Part shown: positions 20,962-32,019 of the stretch, piece after piece
Position numbering within the stretch: position 1 is the stretch's first letter
How the letters are laid out: every line of letters starts with the position of its first letter
Assembly (NCBI GenBank): GCA_016648135.1
Contig: JADDOH010002037.1
Coordinates: 124,001 to 188,000, forward strand
Direction: 5' to 3'
Source: Agrypnia vestita
Taxonomy: Eukaryota; Arthropoda; Insecta; Trichoptera; Phryganeidae
DNA: 64,000 nucleotides
The notes under the pieces: model-generated
Seen by the model: only the letters and a program-made list of their open reading frames with translations
What the model was told of the DNA's origin: nothing
The model's database searches: none
Position numbers and translations under genes: made by a program

Positions 20962-22245
20962 TTAGGTCCTTACATATGAAATTGGCGTTTTACCGTACTG
21001 GCAAATTTGATCTCAAATATCTTCTCTTTGGTTAGGAATTCCAAATCCAAATTTATACAGCTATTTACTCATGTATTTGTGTTTTGAAAATTATAATTCA
21101 TTTGTTTTTTCCTCAATTGTTTTTTTCTTTGCGTCACTTAGTTTACAAAATGAAAAACTTGAAATATCGCGTTATTTACGAGTACGAGTTCCACCGTGGC
21201 ACCAGTGCTGCAGAAACGGCTCGAAGAATTAATGATGTGTATGGTGACGGTGCCGCAAAAGAAAACACAGTGCGTTTTTGGTTCCAACGTTTTCGTTCTG
21301 GAAATTTCGACCTGCAGAACAAGCCCCGTGGACGGCCGGAGACCAAAGTTGATAATGAAGATTGAAGGCTATTGTGGAAGCGGATCCATCGCAAACCACA
21401 TCCGAGTTAGCTGCAGGCTGCGGTGTTAGTGATAAAACTGTTTTAATCCACTTGAAGCAAATTGATAAGGTGAAAAAGCTTGAAAGGTGGGTACCTCACG
21501 AATTGAGTGAAGCAAATCAACAAACGAGCGTTGACTGCTGCGTTGCATTACTCAACCGGCACAATAATGAAGGGATTTTAAATCGAATCATTACCTGTGA
21601 TGAAAAGTGGTCCTGTACGATAATCGGAAGCGCTCATCGCAATGGCTGAACCCTGCCGAACCAGCCAAACCATGCCCCAAGCGAAAATTGACTCCAAAAA
21701 AGTTACTTGTGAGCGTTGGTGGGACTAGTGCTGGTGTGTTCACTACAGTTTCTTAAAATCTGGCCAAACGAGGTACGGCAGATTGTCTATTGTCAGCACA
21801 CTGCAAACATGATGGAAAAGCTAGCTGCTAAACAACCGAGGCTGGTTAATCGCTCTAGGCCACTGCTGCTTCATGATAACGCTAGACCACACACTGCACA
21901 ACAGACGGCTACCAAATTAGAGGAGCTTAAATTGGAATGTCTAAGACATCCACCGTACTCTCCGGACCTTGCCCCAACAGATTACCATTTTTTTTGAAAT
22001 TTGGATAACTTCTTGCTAAGGAAAAAATTCAAATCCGATGGGGCAGTCCAAACCGCCTTCAAAGATTTTATTGATTCCCGTCCGAATGGTTTTTTTAGTA
22101 AAGGGATCGATGAACTACCTATGAGATGGCAAAAGTGCATAGATAGCAATGGTACATACTTTGATTAAATAAATATATTATAATAAAAAAAATCGGCTTT
22201 ATGTTCCTCCCATACTAAACGCCAATTTCATATGTAAGGACCTAA
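20962..22245 (+). mobile_element. mariner transposon, copy 1 (cecropia-like)
   Basis: A complete-length 1284-bp mariner. The left end TTAGGTCCTTACATATGAAA and its mirror at 22226-22245 form terminal inverted repeats of about 30 bp (one or two mismatches). Both sides are flanked by TA (20960-20961 and 22246-22247), the expected target duplication. The single ORF inside is broken. The copy is roughly 98% identical by eye to 59407-60692 over the first 600 bp, so both are recent insertions. Confidence 0.95.
21150..22168 (+). pseudogene. mariner transposase, frameshifted
   Basis: The start at ATG 21150 gives Met-Lys-Asn-Leu-Lys-Tyr-Arg, as in the second copy. Domains in order: an HTH_48-type DNA-binding region (about residues 1-60), a second HTH (about 70-120) with Gly-Lys/Asp-Lys-Val-Lys-Lys-Leu and Trp-Val-Pro-His-Glu-Leu (WVPHEL linker), then the DD34D catalytic domain: Cys-Asp-Glu-Lys-Trp, Leu-His-Asp-Asn-Ala-Arg-Pro-His, Tyr-Ser-Pro-Asp-Leu-Ala-Pro-Thr-Asp-Tyr. 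Breaks: a 1-bp loss near 21360, another right after Cys-Asp-Glu-Lys-Trp near 21610, further indels at 21718-21800, and an Arg codon turned to TGA at 21995-21997. It cannot make transposase. The family is closest to the cecropia subfamily that includes Hsmar1. Confidence 0.93.
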
Positions 22246-22249
22246 TATT

Positions 22250-23089
22250 ATACCTATTAATTTCGACATAAATATGTTGTAGATAATAATTATTTTTTTC
22301 GTTTTTAAAAAATAGGTGGTGACCCCGAAAAAACATCTCGCAGCCCTAGCCGGGTACAACCTAATTTGAAAGAGGACAGGACAGGAGTCGTTTAATATCC
22401 GACGAGCATGCGACAGATGGTGCGTGATTGTGCTGTGTGTCTGACGATAGGTGTACAACAGGACAAAAGAGAAAAATATGAAGACTTGGCACAATGCTAC
22501 AAAGAAAGCGTGAATAGACATTGTTGGAGAATTTTTGAGTTTGCCTATAATGAAAGGCGGAACGCCCGTATTAATACTTTTCAATCTATTTTTTTTAAAT
22601 CATACGTATTTAAATATGTTGTAAGGTAAAATAAGTAACATCTAAATTTCTGTGCCCGAAAATGGATTTTGCGTCTGGTACCAATGAGAAATGCGGCTTT
22701 TGCTGCCCATAAAAATTGTTCATAAAGCCGTCTGAATCGTAGCGTAGTGGAGGAAATTATACTTTTACAAAATGAAGTCTTGATATCGCCATGGGTAAAT
22801 ATAAAATAATGTATTAATGTATCGCACACTTGTGTATCTTATGTGTATCTAATTATACCGTGACTTTCTTATTTGTTCTTTGAACGAAGATTCCATCACA
22901 GTATTTCTTGTACTTACTATATTTTCCTTTCTATGAATTTTTAATGATACGTGTGGAATAACCTGCAAAATGAACAAAACAGCACAAGAAAAGTGAAAAC
23001 GCAATACTGAAATCTGAACATACGAATCTTATGTTATCTCTAGAGTGGCTTTGGGTAAGGATGCCAGCAGTACTGTCGCTTCCGAAAAT
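22250..23089. other. Segment without a supported gene
   Basis: Contains a moderately GC-rich stretch (22310-22560). An open frame at 22408-22629 includes Tyr-Asn-Glu-Arg-Arg-Asn-Ala-Arg, faintly like the Arg-Arg-Asn-Ala-Arg repeats at the start of the Helitron ORF near 63210. The match is too short to annotate. Confidence 0.35.
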
Positions 23090-23260
23090 GTCATTTAAAT
23101 CAATTCAACATACGGGGTGCATTTTCAAAAATCCGACCGTCATAAAAATAGACATAAAACAAAGGACCATGGTTAGATTAGCAACACCCGCCTCGCTTCG
23201 CGGACCGCAAGAACGTTACGTAAGTGGCGCGAATTGACGCGCTCAGTCAAATTCGGGATG
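23090..23260. other. GC-rich single-copy-looking island
   Basis: Includes CCCGCCTCGCTTCGCGGACC, ACGTTACGTAAGTGGCGCG and a TTTATGAACCATAA stretch. It lacks repeat partners in the window and could be a regulatory element; no gene is defined. Confidence 0.3.
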
Positions 23261-23752
23261 TCATGGTTTATGAACCATAATCTCAAAGCTTGCGTAAAAG
23301 CCCTGTTGATGTACATATGATGTAATAATATCAAGACAAGTTGATTGCGGTAAAAAATCATATTCATAACAAAGTATTTGGCCAGTAAGTAGAAACAAAT
23401 CAAAAAAAGTGGTTTTTACAAATAGATTTCGTCGAGTTGAATGACTGATGTTTATTATACAATAAGGTAGTTAGTAAAAGTGTTAAAGCTATAGAGCAGA
23501 TGTAATTGCAGTATTAGATTAGGCGGTCTAGCCGCATGTAGAGGAATCAGAAAAAAATCGTACAGGCAAAAGCAGGCGGAAGCCTGTAGGCCCCGTTAGT
23601 ACTACAGCGCCTAGTGTCTGACACTTCTATTGCCCTTCTATTAAGGGGTGCGCAGTACATTGAAGCGTGAATTTTACGTAAACATATGAAGGATGACTGG
23701 AAATAACTATCAGAGAAGCTTTTCGCTAAGTTGAGCAATTAAAATTTTACGT

Positions 23753-23841
23753 ATTTAGATAAAATATCACTGGGTTAGACACCACTCTATTTATTATTAT
23801 CAATAAAGTGGTGTCAAAAAAGTAATATTTTATTTAAAGAT
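23753..23841. repeat. Miniature fold-back with PLE-like ends
   Basis: Arms of about 38 bp face each other: TTAGATAAAATATCAC...GACACCACTCTATTT and its mirror AATAAAGTGGTGTC...GTAATATTTTATTTAAA. The inner words AATAAAGTGGTGTCAAA resemble the terminal words of the PLE copies (AATAAATAAGTGGTGTAAAC), suggesting a very short derivative of a PLE end. Relationship inferred, not proven. Confidence 0.5.
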
Positions 23842-24299
23842 ATTACGTCTCACAACAATGTGTTTGCTTCGTGTGAAAATTTAAAATTTTACGTTTTAAG
23901 TCATTTATCTTGTATACGAGGAAATTAAAAAATCTTCCTAAGTAGTCGTTTTATCTGAAAAACGCATTTTATCAAGAAAATGCAAAGATCACAAGATAAC
24001 ACATATTTTGAAATGTAGAAAAATATTCCGACCTTTTCTAGTTGTCAGCGCAAGGAACCTGATTCTTCTCCATTGAGTCTCACTTGTTTGCCCTCTATTT
24101 TCCCAGTGCAGCGATATTTCTTTTCCCAAGCGATCTTTCTTTCTTTCCCCGAGCGAATCCACGCTACAATTCGTTTTTTAAAATTTACAAGATGGCATCA
24201 CAGTCTTGTTTTTGAACAAAAATGGACTCTAACCGTTATTACTTCCTATCTTCGTCTGTCTCTTTTTATATTTCGAAAAAAATCGAAATAAAATACATA
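23842..24299. other. AT-rich segment, nothing recognised
   Basis: The 72-codon open stretch at 24073-24291 shows no recognisable domain. No repeat boundary seen. Confidence 0.35.
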
Positions 24300-24425
24300 T
24301 TTCAATCACAATTCATATTTGATATAGAAATCGTGATATAGACAATTGTAATTGTCTATATCTCGATTTTTATGGCGGTATTTTCTATAAGTGGTGAAAA
24401 CAAAATATATTCTTATTAATTATAT
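24300..24425 (+). mobile_element. PLE-derived mini fold-back, copy P3
   Basis: A near-perfect 42-bp palindrome (AAATCGTGATATAGACAATT and its mirror, 24327-24368) is followed by the PLE terminal words TATAAGTGGTGAAAACAAAA and TTATTAATTATAT (24388-24424). The right arm ATTGTCTATATCTCGATTTT matches the PLE stretch ATTATCTATACTCCGGTTTT at 17396, so this looks like a short PLE fold-back lacking the stem module. Confidence 0.55.
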
Positions 24426-24969
24426 ATGTATATTCGATATCGTTTATTTTTCAAAATATACGTTCATGTAAAAGTCATGTTTTAATGTCATAATTATATC
24501 CAATATGCTTCAATTTCTTAATTATTCTTTAAAAGAGACTTATCGTATTTTTCATAATTCCAAAAATAGAAATGTTCTACCATTAAGTTTATCCCATTGA
24601 ATTATCAGATTTTAATTTTTTACCTTTAAAATTAAGCTGTATCTACATTTTCCATCAATAACAAAATGTCATTCAATCTTCCTCCGTGCTTCTGTCAGAA
24701 AAATTATGTTTTTTATATAAGCTTTCACACGCGTACATTTTCTTATTAATTAACCACGCTTGCAAGTACGTCAGTATGTAGGTTACACAAAGGAGTGGCC
24801 GCTAATTATTTTAATTAAAAATGCGGTCATCGCCGCAGAAAATAGGAGGTGATTCCAGTCGTCAGGGGAGGTTACTGAACCCTATCAAATGGATATTATT
24901 TTCAACAAAACACGATAGTGTTAAGTACTAGCTATTTTTAAACACGTCAGTAATTTTTCGCTCTCTGAC
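24426..24969. other. AT-rich segment, one short GC-richer patch
   Basis: A patch at about 24790-24880 (GGAGTGGCCGCTAATTATTT, TCATCGCCGCAG) contains homeodomain-like TAATTA words and could be regulatory. No gene or repeat defined. Confidence 0.3.
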
Positions 24970-25450
24970 ATGGTAATTTACTGGTATCTCGTAACTAGTA
25001 CCTACTGAAAAATTCTGGGAAGTCTTCTTCATTTAAATTTGGAATAGGAAATATTACTAACGCTTTGGGTGAAATGTCTACAGTTCGACATCGTTTTTTT
25101 CAATATTTATTTCTCATTTTTTATAAAACATTGGACTATCACTACTGTAACTTATATGGAATATTAAAAAATCATAAAATGACAAAACCTTCCAATTTTC
25201 TTTATTTAATTTCTGCAAGATTTTTGTCATTTTATTTAATTTGTATTAAAACAAATGAATTTTTAACATTCCATGTGAGTTGCTGTAGTGAAAGTTCAAC
25301 ATTTTTTTATAAAATAAGTCAGAAATGTTGGGAAAAAATGCTAACTTTGACACCCCAAGTGTAAAGATTGTTTACTATTCAAAATTGAATGAAGAAGACT
25401 CCTCCGAAGTTTTTGCGACTAGTTACGAGACACTGTATTTATTGCCTTAA
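24970..25450 (+). mobile_element. Long-inverted-repeat element, family D copy 1
   Basis: Arms of roughly 170-190 bp are imperfect mirrors: TCTCGTAACTAGT (24987-24999) and ACTAGTTACGAGA (25418-25430), then GTCTTCTTCATTTAAATTT and its counterpart near 25380. Both arms contain a TATAAAACATTGGACT-like or mirrored word. The interior 99-codon open stretch is AT-rich noise. Related to 45985-46526 by shared words such as TTTTGTAAAACGTTGGACT. Likely a non-autonomous DNA transposon. Confidence 0.6.
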
Positions 25451-26146
25451 TATCTATCAATAAATCGAAAGAAGACTTGCCTTGCGCATGTTGAACGATA
25501 GGTATCGGAGACTGTCAATGAAACTTCCTTACCTAAAACAAGAAAATAAAATTATTAATAAAAATATACAATTTTTTAAATTATGTAACACAGATTATAG
25601 AGGATTTCATATGGTAGAGGAAACAAATTTAGAGGTTACATATAATAAATATCGCCAATGTAGGTGTGTGAGTATAGTATGAAGAACGGCCTCTGGCATT
25701 TTGGCTCCCTTCGGTGTTCTATGAATGAGTGAGTGTTGTGTTGAGATAATAAGCAGTAAGGTACCTATATACAAGGTAATGCAGAAATGAATATATGTTT
25801 ACAGATTCGAACGGAATTTATACATGGTTGCTTCTGCCGGCGAGGCCAGATTCGCATGAGAATGAGGAAGCCCTCCACAGAGACGACGGAAGACATCACC
25901 ACAAATTGTTACAAAATGAAGCAATATTTTTACAGTATGTACAGACATTCATGGCATGCTCGATATATCGAATCTTCAATTCATGGTGGGTGACGGGTCT
26001 ATAGTTCTCTCCAATTGGGAAAGTCGATATTTTTTTCACTCCAAAGAATCTCACAGAGCAAAATCCCTGCCTGAGAGAAAATTTTGTGTTGAAAATCTCC
26101 AGCTTAAATGGTCGATGAACATGTTTATTTTTTTATTTTATTTATT
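25451..26146. other. Segment without a supported gene
   Basis: Several overlapping plus-strand open stretches (25482-26252) show no recognisable motif. A T-rich run at 26130-26162 is the poly(A) end of the minus-strand retrotransposon described next. Confidence 0.4.
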
Positions 26147-26905
26147 AATTTTTTTTTTTTTAAATATTTATTACATCAAACATATGCGGAACTGCACAGC
26201 AGTTTTACGGCATGGTTGCCTTCAATATTTGACAATAATTTTTATTTTATAATGAAGATAGTAGGTTATTATCGAGTGTTGCATATTTTTTTACAAGTGA
26301 TACATGATATGTAATTATAAATTAATGTAAGATTAGGTACATAGCTTTAATATATATTCTTTTAGCTTGTACTTTTTTGAAGCCAATGGAGTTTTTTTGT
26401 CTTGCATCATCTCAAAGAATTTTTTATCTAATTTATTAAAGATTCTTGGCACAATATATTCTCTTTTCCTTTCGCCATACACGTTGTTAGTGATTGGTAT
26501 TCTCATTGTTCGTCCTGTCGATCTGGTTGCATAGTTATGGTGCGTGTCAGTGTGTATATTAATATTATTTATCATTTCTTCTAGTATTATATTATATTTT
26601 ACTTTTTGGTCAATTGGTAATATTTTGCATACTTTGAATAATTTATTATAATCATCCTTGTACATACATTTGGTTCTATTATCTACCATAAGTTTTAGAA
26701 ATCTTAATTGTAACTGTTTGATTTTATCAATGTATGTTTTATAGGTAAGACCATAACTGCTCACGCCATAACTGATAACCGAGTCAACCATCGCGAAGTA
26801 AAGAGCGTACAGTGTGCCCCGAGAGCTACATAGTCTTAGCATGTGAAATGCACTTAGCATGGATGTGATGTCACTGAAGTCGCGATGCAGGAATTTACTC
26901 CTTGA
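26147..26905 (-). mobile_element. 5'-truncated non-LTR retrotransposon with poly(A)
   Basis: On the minus strand an open frame of 175 codons (26860 to 26333) plus about 10 upstream codons, followed by a roughly 170-bp 3' untranslated region and an A-tail (T-run on plus at 26147-26162), makes a well-preserved 3' end. The 3' UTR carries AATAAA just before the tail. Everything 5' of the RT thumb is missing, as with most LINE insertions. Confidence 0.8.
26333..26890 (-). pseudogene. Non-LTR reverse transcriptase C-terminal domain
   Basis: The longest open frame in the window that clearly belongs to a known family. Visible motifs: Leu-Tyr-Phe-Ala-Met-Val-Asp-Ser-Val-Ile-Ser-Tyr-Gly-Val-Ser-Ser-Tyr-Gly (typical 'Tyr-x-x-Leu-x-x-Tyr-Gly' thumb motif), Lys-Ile-Lys-Gln-Leu-Gln-Leu-Arg-Phe-Leu-Lys-Leu, Leu-Phe-Lys-Val-Cys-Lys-Ile-Leu-Pro, Asn-Tyr-Ala-Thr-Arg-Ser, and Val-Pro-Arg-Ile-Phe-Asn-Lys-Leu-Asp near the end. 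It contains no catalytic Tyr-x-Asp-Asp, so it is a truncated copy with an unbroken tail. Jockey/CR1-type in broad terms; the R2 alternative is less likely. Confidence 0.78.
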
Positions 26906-27039
26906 GAATTAGAAAACTGTTTAATTATCATTAGATCTAGACTGTTGAAATAATTATTAGCAATAATTTTGATGATTAATGTAAAATTTACCATTTTCCT
27001 TCCATCGAATAATGTCTACTAATGGTATCTGCAATTAAA

Positions 27040-27290
27040 AAATAACAAATCTTAAGGTCCTTTTTACAAATAGTTATCTTTTAATTTTTTTTACGTTCGT
27101 ACGTAATTATTAATTCATTTCTCATATATTAATTTATATTTTTACTGTCTGTACTTCGATTTATATTTTTTATTTGTTAGTATACATTGTATCCTGACAA
27201 AGGGACCATCGATTCTGAAACATGTTGATATTTTCAATTAGGTGGTGAAAACAAAGTTTATTATTATTAATTATATTGAAAATTTGTGCG
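27040..27290 (+). mobile_element. Penelope-like element 3' end, copy P4
   Basis: Follows the PLE order: degenerate C-terminal coding end (AAGGTCCTTTTTACAAATAG, 27053-27072), AT-rich stretch, TTGTTAGTATACATTGTATC, stem module (CCTGACAAAGGGACCATCGA then TTCTGAAACATG, 27191-27223) and end GGTGGTGAAAACAAAGTTTA with TATTAATTATA. The stem is eroded on the right side (GGGACC versus GATTCT). Confidence 0.65.
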
Positions 27291-27594
27291 TTACTTGTTT
27301 ATTATTATTAGATTGGGCACTACAGTGTGGAGACCATATCGGAAAATTAAGACGTATACAATATTTTTATGAAGTTTACGGTGCTGAAATCTTTTGTAAC
27401 CTTCAAAATTAATCCTAGGGTTTACAACGCACTATTAGTGATGTTGTTTATAAGTGTCATTAATGATAATTTTTTTTATTATCAAAATAAATGTTATAAT
27501 TAATTACTTCAAGGTGGAAATATTTTCTTCCATAGCTATGTATAATGAAAAAATATAATATATAATGAAAAAAAATTAATTTTTTTTAAATATT

Positions 27595-27725
27595 TTAATT
27601 TAAATTTAATTTTGTTAGTATACATTTGTTATCCGGACGAAGGAGCCATGGGCTCTGAAAATTGTGGAATTTTTTTCAACAAAAAAGTGGTGTAAACAAA
27701 GTTCATTTCTATAAAATATAATTAC
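27595..27725 (+). mobile_element. Penelope-like element 3' end, copy P5
   Basis: A second terminal module in the same orientation, about 430 bp after P4: TTGTTAGTATACATTTGTTA, GGACGAAGGAGCCATGGG with CTCTGAAA (27635-27662), then AAAAAGTGGTGTAAACAAAG and TATAATT. Two direct modules flanking unrelated DNA resemble the tandem arrangement described for Penelope-like elements. Confidence 0.65.
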
Positions 27726-29565
27726 ATTTTATTGATTATCTCATAGTAATATATACAATGTTAAACGCACGCAATGAGCATTCATAATAAAACCTGTATA
27801 AATCTCAGGCCTGTATCTCTCTTGTAGAATTCCAGGGTCTCTCCAGTCAGATATAATGCCATCAATTCAGTATTAATGTTTCGGATCTTCATCATCCCAG
27901 TGAGAATCTCCAGCGGTACATTTCAAAGGCATAACATTTCAGCTCATTGCTATTCCAGACCGTCTAAAGGCCGTTTGTATCAATATGGATTGATTGACAA
28001 CATTGACATTAGCAACTTGATTGTTGGCGACGATAGTTTAAACTTTGAATCTCTTATTATTATTTCTACAAAATGTCTAAATGTACGAAATATAGTACTT
28101 ATTTTTTCTATGTGATTTCTACGATCATTTGATAAAGCATGAAGTAAAAAGTATTATCTAAAACATAGAAAACGTTCAATTCCTTAGATGTTTTCTATAA
28201 AATTATTATCATGTAGTAACAGTAGAATTAAAAAGTTGTAAAACGCGTCAATAGCACATGGATGTTTTAAACAAATATTTTTGCATGACAAAGATTTATA
28301 CATTTGAAGGCGCAGAAAATAGTCAAACCATTGTTTTTATTTTAAAAAGTTAATTACGGTTATGGCTATGATGTGGGTAAGAAAATATAGAATTTACTAA
28401 AAACTGTATCAGTTAGAGCTTGAACGTTTTTAGCACATACAGATATCGTAATGAGCAGTCCAAATGGATACTTGCTTTATGCATAACTACGTCCAATTTT
28501 CGTCACCAAGTTGATACAGCTGGCCCTCATTGTAAAAACATGTGTGACCCAACATAATTTGAATTGCTTATTCGGTATATATCTTTCATATTTTCTTTGA
28601 TGCTTTACGGTAACTTATGTTACTAACAATTTATGATCGTCGAATTTCCTACCCAGTCCCCAGTGTTCGTGATTAACACGCCCAAATAAATAGCCTCTTG
28701 TACCACCTCGCTTCCTGCTATCTGAGAAGATTATAGTGGTGCTTCAGCACGACCTTCTTCTTATAGTGTTTGTCCGGTTATCAAACTAACGTTCGCTAAC
28801 GCGAACATTATTTTGTTCACAGCAACTTTAAATAGTTCGACCCTGGACTTCCCAAAACATTAGATTTAGAAAAGAAAGTAATGTTGATCTTAGCATTATA
28901 ATTTACACTAAACTTTGTTTAAGTTAAGTTTAACGTTTCGACTGGAGCAGTCCATCTGATCATCGGATGTAATTATTAACTAACCTAAATACAGAATGTT
29001 GTCTACTCATTTGGTTATTTATTTGGTCGTTAATGGGAACACGCCTACGATCGGAGACGTGTTCTGAAATGTGATTTTATTCTTATTTATTTTCTCAGAA
29101 TTTTTAAGGATTCCAACAGTTTCCAAAATGTTCTTAGGTTTTCACGGCCACTCAGAATCATCTGGTTTGTGTCATCTGGGGTATTATGCCATGTTTTTAC
29201 GATCTGTCTGATCCGTACAGAAATACAATTTAAAATTGTATTCTTCAGGCTAGAAAGGTCTAAAAGTACGGCATAGTACCCCAGGATACATAAACGAGAA
29301 GTTTCCAAAATTTTCTTTTCTTTTTTCAAAAGTTTCAAAAATTCTTTATCAATCCCTTATGTGGAACCGAGTGGTGATGTTTTAATTTATAACTATCGAA
29401 AGAATGATTGGCGAATAATTTCTCATTATTATATTTTAGTCAACGGCTATGTTCTTTTACTCTCGTATTGAGGTCTCCCGCGGTGATTTAGATATAGAAT
29501 TATTGAATAGAATTAAAAAAAGAATTTTATAAAAAATGAATAGAATTTGAAAGAATAGCAAGAAA
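27726..29565. other. Long segment with no supported gene
   Basis: Open stretches at 27876-28115 and on the minus strand at 29087-29338 show no recognisable domains. A GAAAC-type stem (GACTG-CTC-CAGTC-GAAAC on the minus strand) sits at 28935-28952, resembling but not identical to the PLE module. Confidence 0.4.
28935..28970 (-). other. Hairpin plus GAAAC motif, PLE-module-like
   Basis: On the minus strand, GATCAGATG is followed by the perfect stem GACTG/CAGTC with loop CTC and then GAAACG. The layout matches a hammerhead-like stem II followed by GAAA, but the upstream CUGANGA is not intact. It may be the end of a different PLE family. Confidence 0.35.
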
Positions 29566-29795
29566 TATATGTGGCACAAATGTAGACGGCATCAGAAATA
29601 GAGGGCGGCCGTGGATGACTTGTCATGATCAGGTTAACCAGATAATGGAAGAATGAACGTGTTACGAGTTTCAAAAATCTTTGAGTTTGCGTACGAAGAT
29701 GTACTCATGTGGATGAGGCGAAGGTCGTGCATCACGACAGAAAAGTGTGGCGCTTCATCCTCTATGCCATACCTGTGGAGAAACGGCGTAATGGT
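29566..29795 (+). pseudogene. Non-LTR retrotransposon C-terminal remnant (same family as 54572-54835)
   Basis: The plus strand reads Gly-Arg-Pro-Trp-Met-Thr-Cys-His-Asp-Gln-Val-Asn-Gln-Ile near 29605-29645. It ends His-Thr-Cys-Gly-Glu-Thr-Ala near 29768-29788, followed by TAATGGTAAGTTAGTTAGTT. The same ending (Pro-Cys-Gly-Glu-Thr-Ala, then GTAAGTTAGTCAGTT) occurs on the minus strand at 54572-54610. Interrupted by stops and frameshifts. Confidence 0.65.
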
Positions 29796-30358
29796 AAGTT
29801 AGTTAGTTATGTCCTTTGTCTTCCAGGACCTCTTCTGCTCGTGATTTTGCCTTGATTTGGCGTTTTTTCGATGAGTCATGCATGATATGTCAAAAATAAT
29901 AAAATTTCGGGGTTTTATTGTTCTCAGAAGTAACTTGTTCTTTGGAATCCAGATCAGCATATTATTATTAGTAGTTACTGTGTTTTTTCATATTTTAAGA
30001 AGTTAAGCTAGCATTGTTTCAAAGAATGTTCATGATTCCATTGCTCATAAAATAATAGAAAACACGTAGCATCGTATCATTTCCCAATTTTAAATTTGTG
30101 TCATGGATGTACAATGCATTTTCTGTGCGAAAAAATGCAGTTTGAACTTCCTCTGTATGACATTCATTTCCATATTTTCATATCAATAAAATAATAATAA
30201 AAAAAATTTAAACGAATATTTTTTAAACCGTGATAAAGCGTGTCTACATTTTAAATACATTTTGGGTGATGCGATTGTTGTCATTTACTATACATTATGG
30301 AAAGGTATTACGGAAAATTACACATTATTGAAAAAAAAAAATAGAGGTACCTACACGG
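29796..30358. other. AT-rich segment, nothing recognised
   Basis: No supported gene or repeat. Confidence 0.35.
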
Positions 30359-30475
30359 GATGCGTGTCACATCAATATTCTTAATATTTTCAAATTCAAA
30401 CTGACCAAAGCGGCAGTGCCATAAAAAATAGGACTATCTTGCTGGTCTGGTTTGAGACCCGAACTCCCAAAACAC
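30359..30475 (-). mobile_element. tRNA-derived SINE (family G), copy 2
   Basis: In reverse it has GTGTCACATCAATATTCTTA, GGACTATCTTGCTGGTCTGG and a B-box-like GGGTTTGAG-derived stretch (TTTGAGACCCGAACTCCC on plus, degenerate). Matches family G at 20163-20335 in body and in the start of the tRNA-like head. Truncated. Confidence 0.6.
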
Positions 30476-31054
30476 TTGACCAAAAAGTAAGCCAAATTAT
30501 TACATTTCTTATTATATTTTCGAGAGTTTAAAAACTTGGTTATAATTTGCGGACTCTACACACGCGCGGTAGTACTGTGTCACGTATACTTAATGATTTG
30601 TGATGAATTCAATTTTAAATTGTATTTTTTGATTTGCGTCACTCATCATTTTTATTTTAACATTATTAAAAATGTATTTGATTATATTCTTATATAAATT
30701 CTTTCTTCTTCTTCTTTGATTGGATGATTGGAAAAGATATTCTTATATAAAATATCAGGATAAAAACGACTTCTTGAGGGCACATTTTTAAAAAAATAAA
30801 CACGATAATAAATTTTGTTTAATGTTTAATGATAACTTTTATACGTTGTACGTTCGTTCAAAAGAATTCAAATCATTCAAAGTTTTCATCTATGTAATAT
30901 CAGAGATTTACTGATCAATATTTGTATTGTTGTATATTTTTTCATATTATAAATAGGCAATCCGCCCTCAATGAGAGATTTATCTTGTTTAAAATTATTC
31001 GTAAGAAATTTCCCTCTGGAAAACGGCGTGATAGTTAGTTAGATAGTTTACTAG
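30476..31054. other. AT-rich segment, nothing recognised
   Basis: A short tail-like word GGAAAACGGCGTGATAGTTA near 31017 resembles the 3' end of the retrotransposon family at 29566-29795, so a small remnant may be present. No gene. Confidence 0.4.
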
Positions 31055-31165
31055 TTTTTCAACTCTATATCCTGATGAAGGGACCATTGGCCCCGAAACA
31101 TGTTAGTATTTTCAACAAATTAGTGGTGTAAACAAAGTATATTCTTGTAAATTATAATAAAGCGT
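31055..31165 (+). mobile_element. Penelope-like element 3' end, copy P6
   Basis: The best-formed single stem module: CTGATGA (31072-31078), one A, GGGACC-ATT-GGCCCC stem with one mismatch, GAAAC (31095-31099), ATGTT, then a TTTTCAACAAATTAGTGGTG-like stretch and AAACAAAGTATATT. Upstream only a few bases of the element remain, so it is a strongly 5'-truncated copy. Confidence 0.65.
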
Positions 31166-32015
31166 TTTCTCTTTATTAAATTTTATTTTCGTATTTAATT
31201 TTTTTATGTGTGCATCTTTATGCTCGGTTAATGGGACTAATTTATAAAAAGGAAGTAGGAATGAAAAACGTTCTGACTTCGAATTTATTAATTTTATTCG
31301 ATAGATTCAACAAGGATTAAACTTTGAGATTAGGCGTCGGAAGAAAATGTAAAATTCGATAAATTAGGGTTACATTGAATTTTGATTTCTAATATCTATC
31401 TAATAATATAATATCTATAATATATATTATAGTAATAATAATATCTAACTAATAATATAATAAAGCATAAGTTTGGTTTACAAAAAAAAATGTAAAATAT
31501 TTTTTTTTTAATTCTGACCAAAAATTGGTTGTAAATCAATTTGAACCTTTCAAGGAAAAATATTTATAAAACCAGTTGTTTATTTATCATATACTTTTCA
31601 AATATAGGGCTGTTTTATGCGATATGTATTCACATGTATGTTTAATGCTATCTACCCTTCTTTTTGATTCGAAACCAATTTTTCATGTTTTTTTTTCACA
31701 CAATTTCAACCTTTTTTTTCGTACTCTGCGAGTATGAATAAATAAATTGTTTTGTCATTTTTTTATGTGTAATATCTTAACGCTCGGTTCGTGGGAAGCT
31801 GCAGACTTCTTTACCGACTCGTCCAAAGTGCTGTAAGCGAACAAAGAATTACTGAGAAAATATTTTACACATCATTTGCGACTACTCAATTTTTTTATTT
31901 CAAACTAAACTCTACTTAGTCCTAAAATTCGTTAATTTTTCAGATAAAAATTTACCCTCCCCTACTTGCGCAAGCCTGGCCACATACGTAAAATAATATT
32001 TTTTTGCTTGCAGAG
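31166..32015. other. AT-rich segment with simple repeats
   Basis: Contains TAATA-rich simple sequence at about 31385-31465. No gene or defined repeat otherwise. Confidence 0.4.
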
Positions 32016-32019
32016 CTGC

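Noticed and set aside
22408..22629. Possible Helitron leader fragment (Glu-Arg-Arg-Asn-Ala-Arg).
   Set aside because: Six-residue similarity only; no other Helitron motif nearby.
26108..26314. 68-codon plus-strand open frame rich in Phe.
   Set aside because: It is the reverse of the poly(A) and 3' UTR of the minus-strand retrotransposon.
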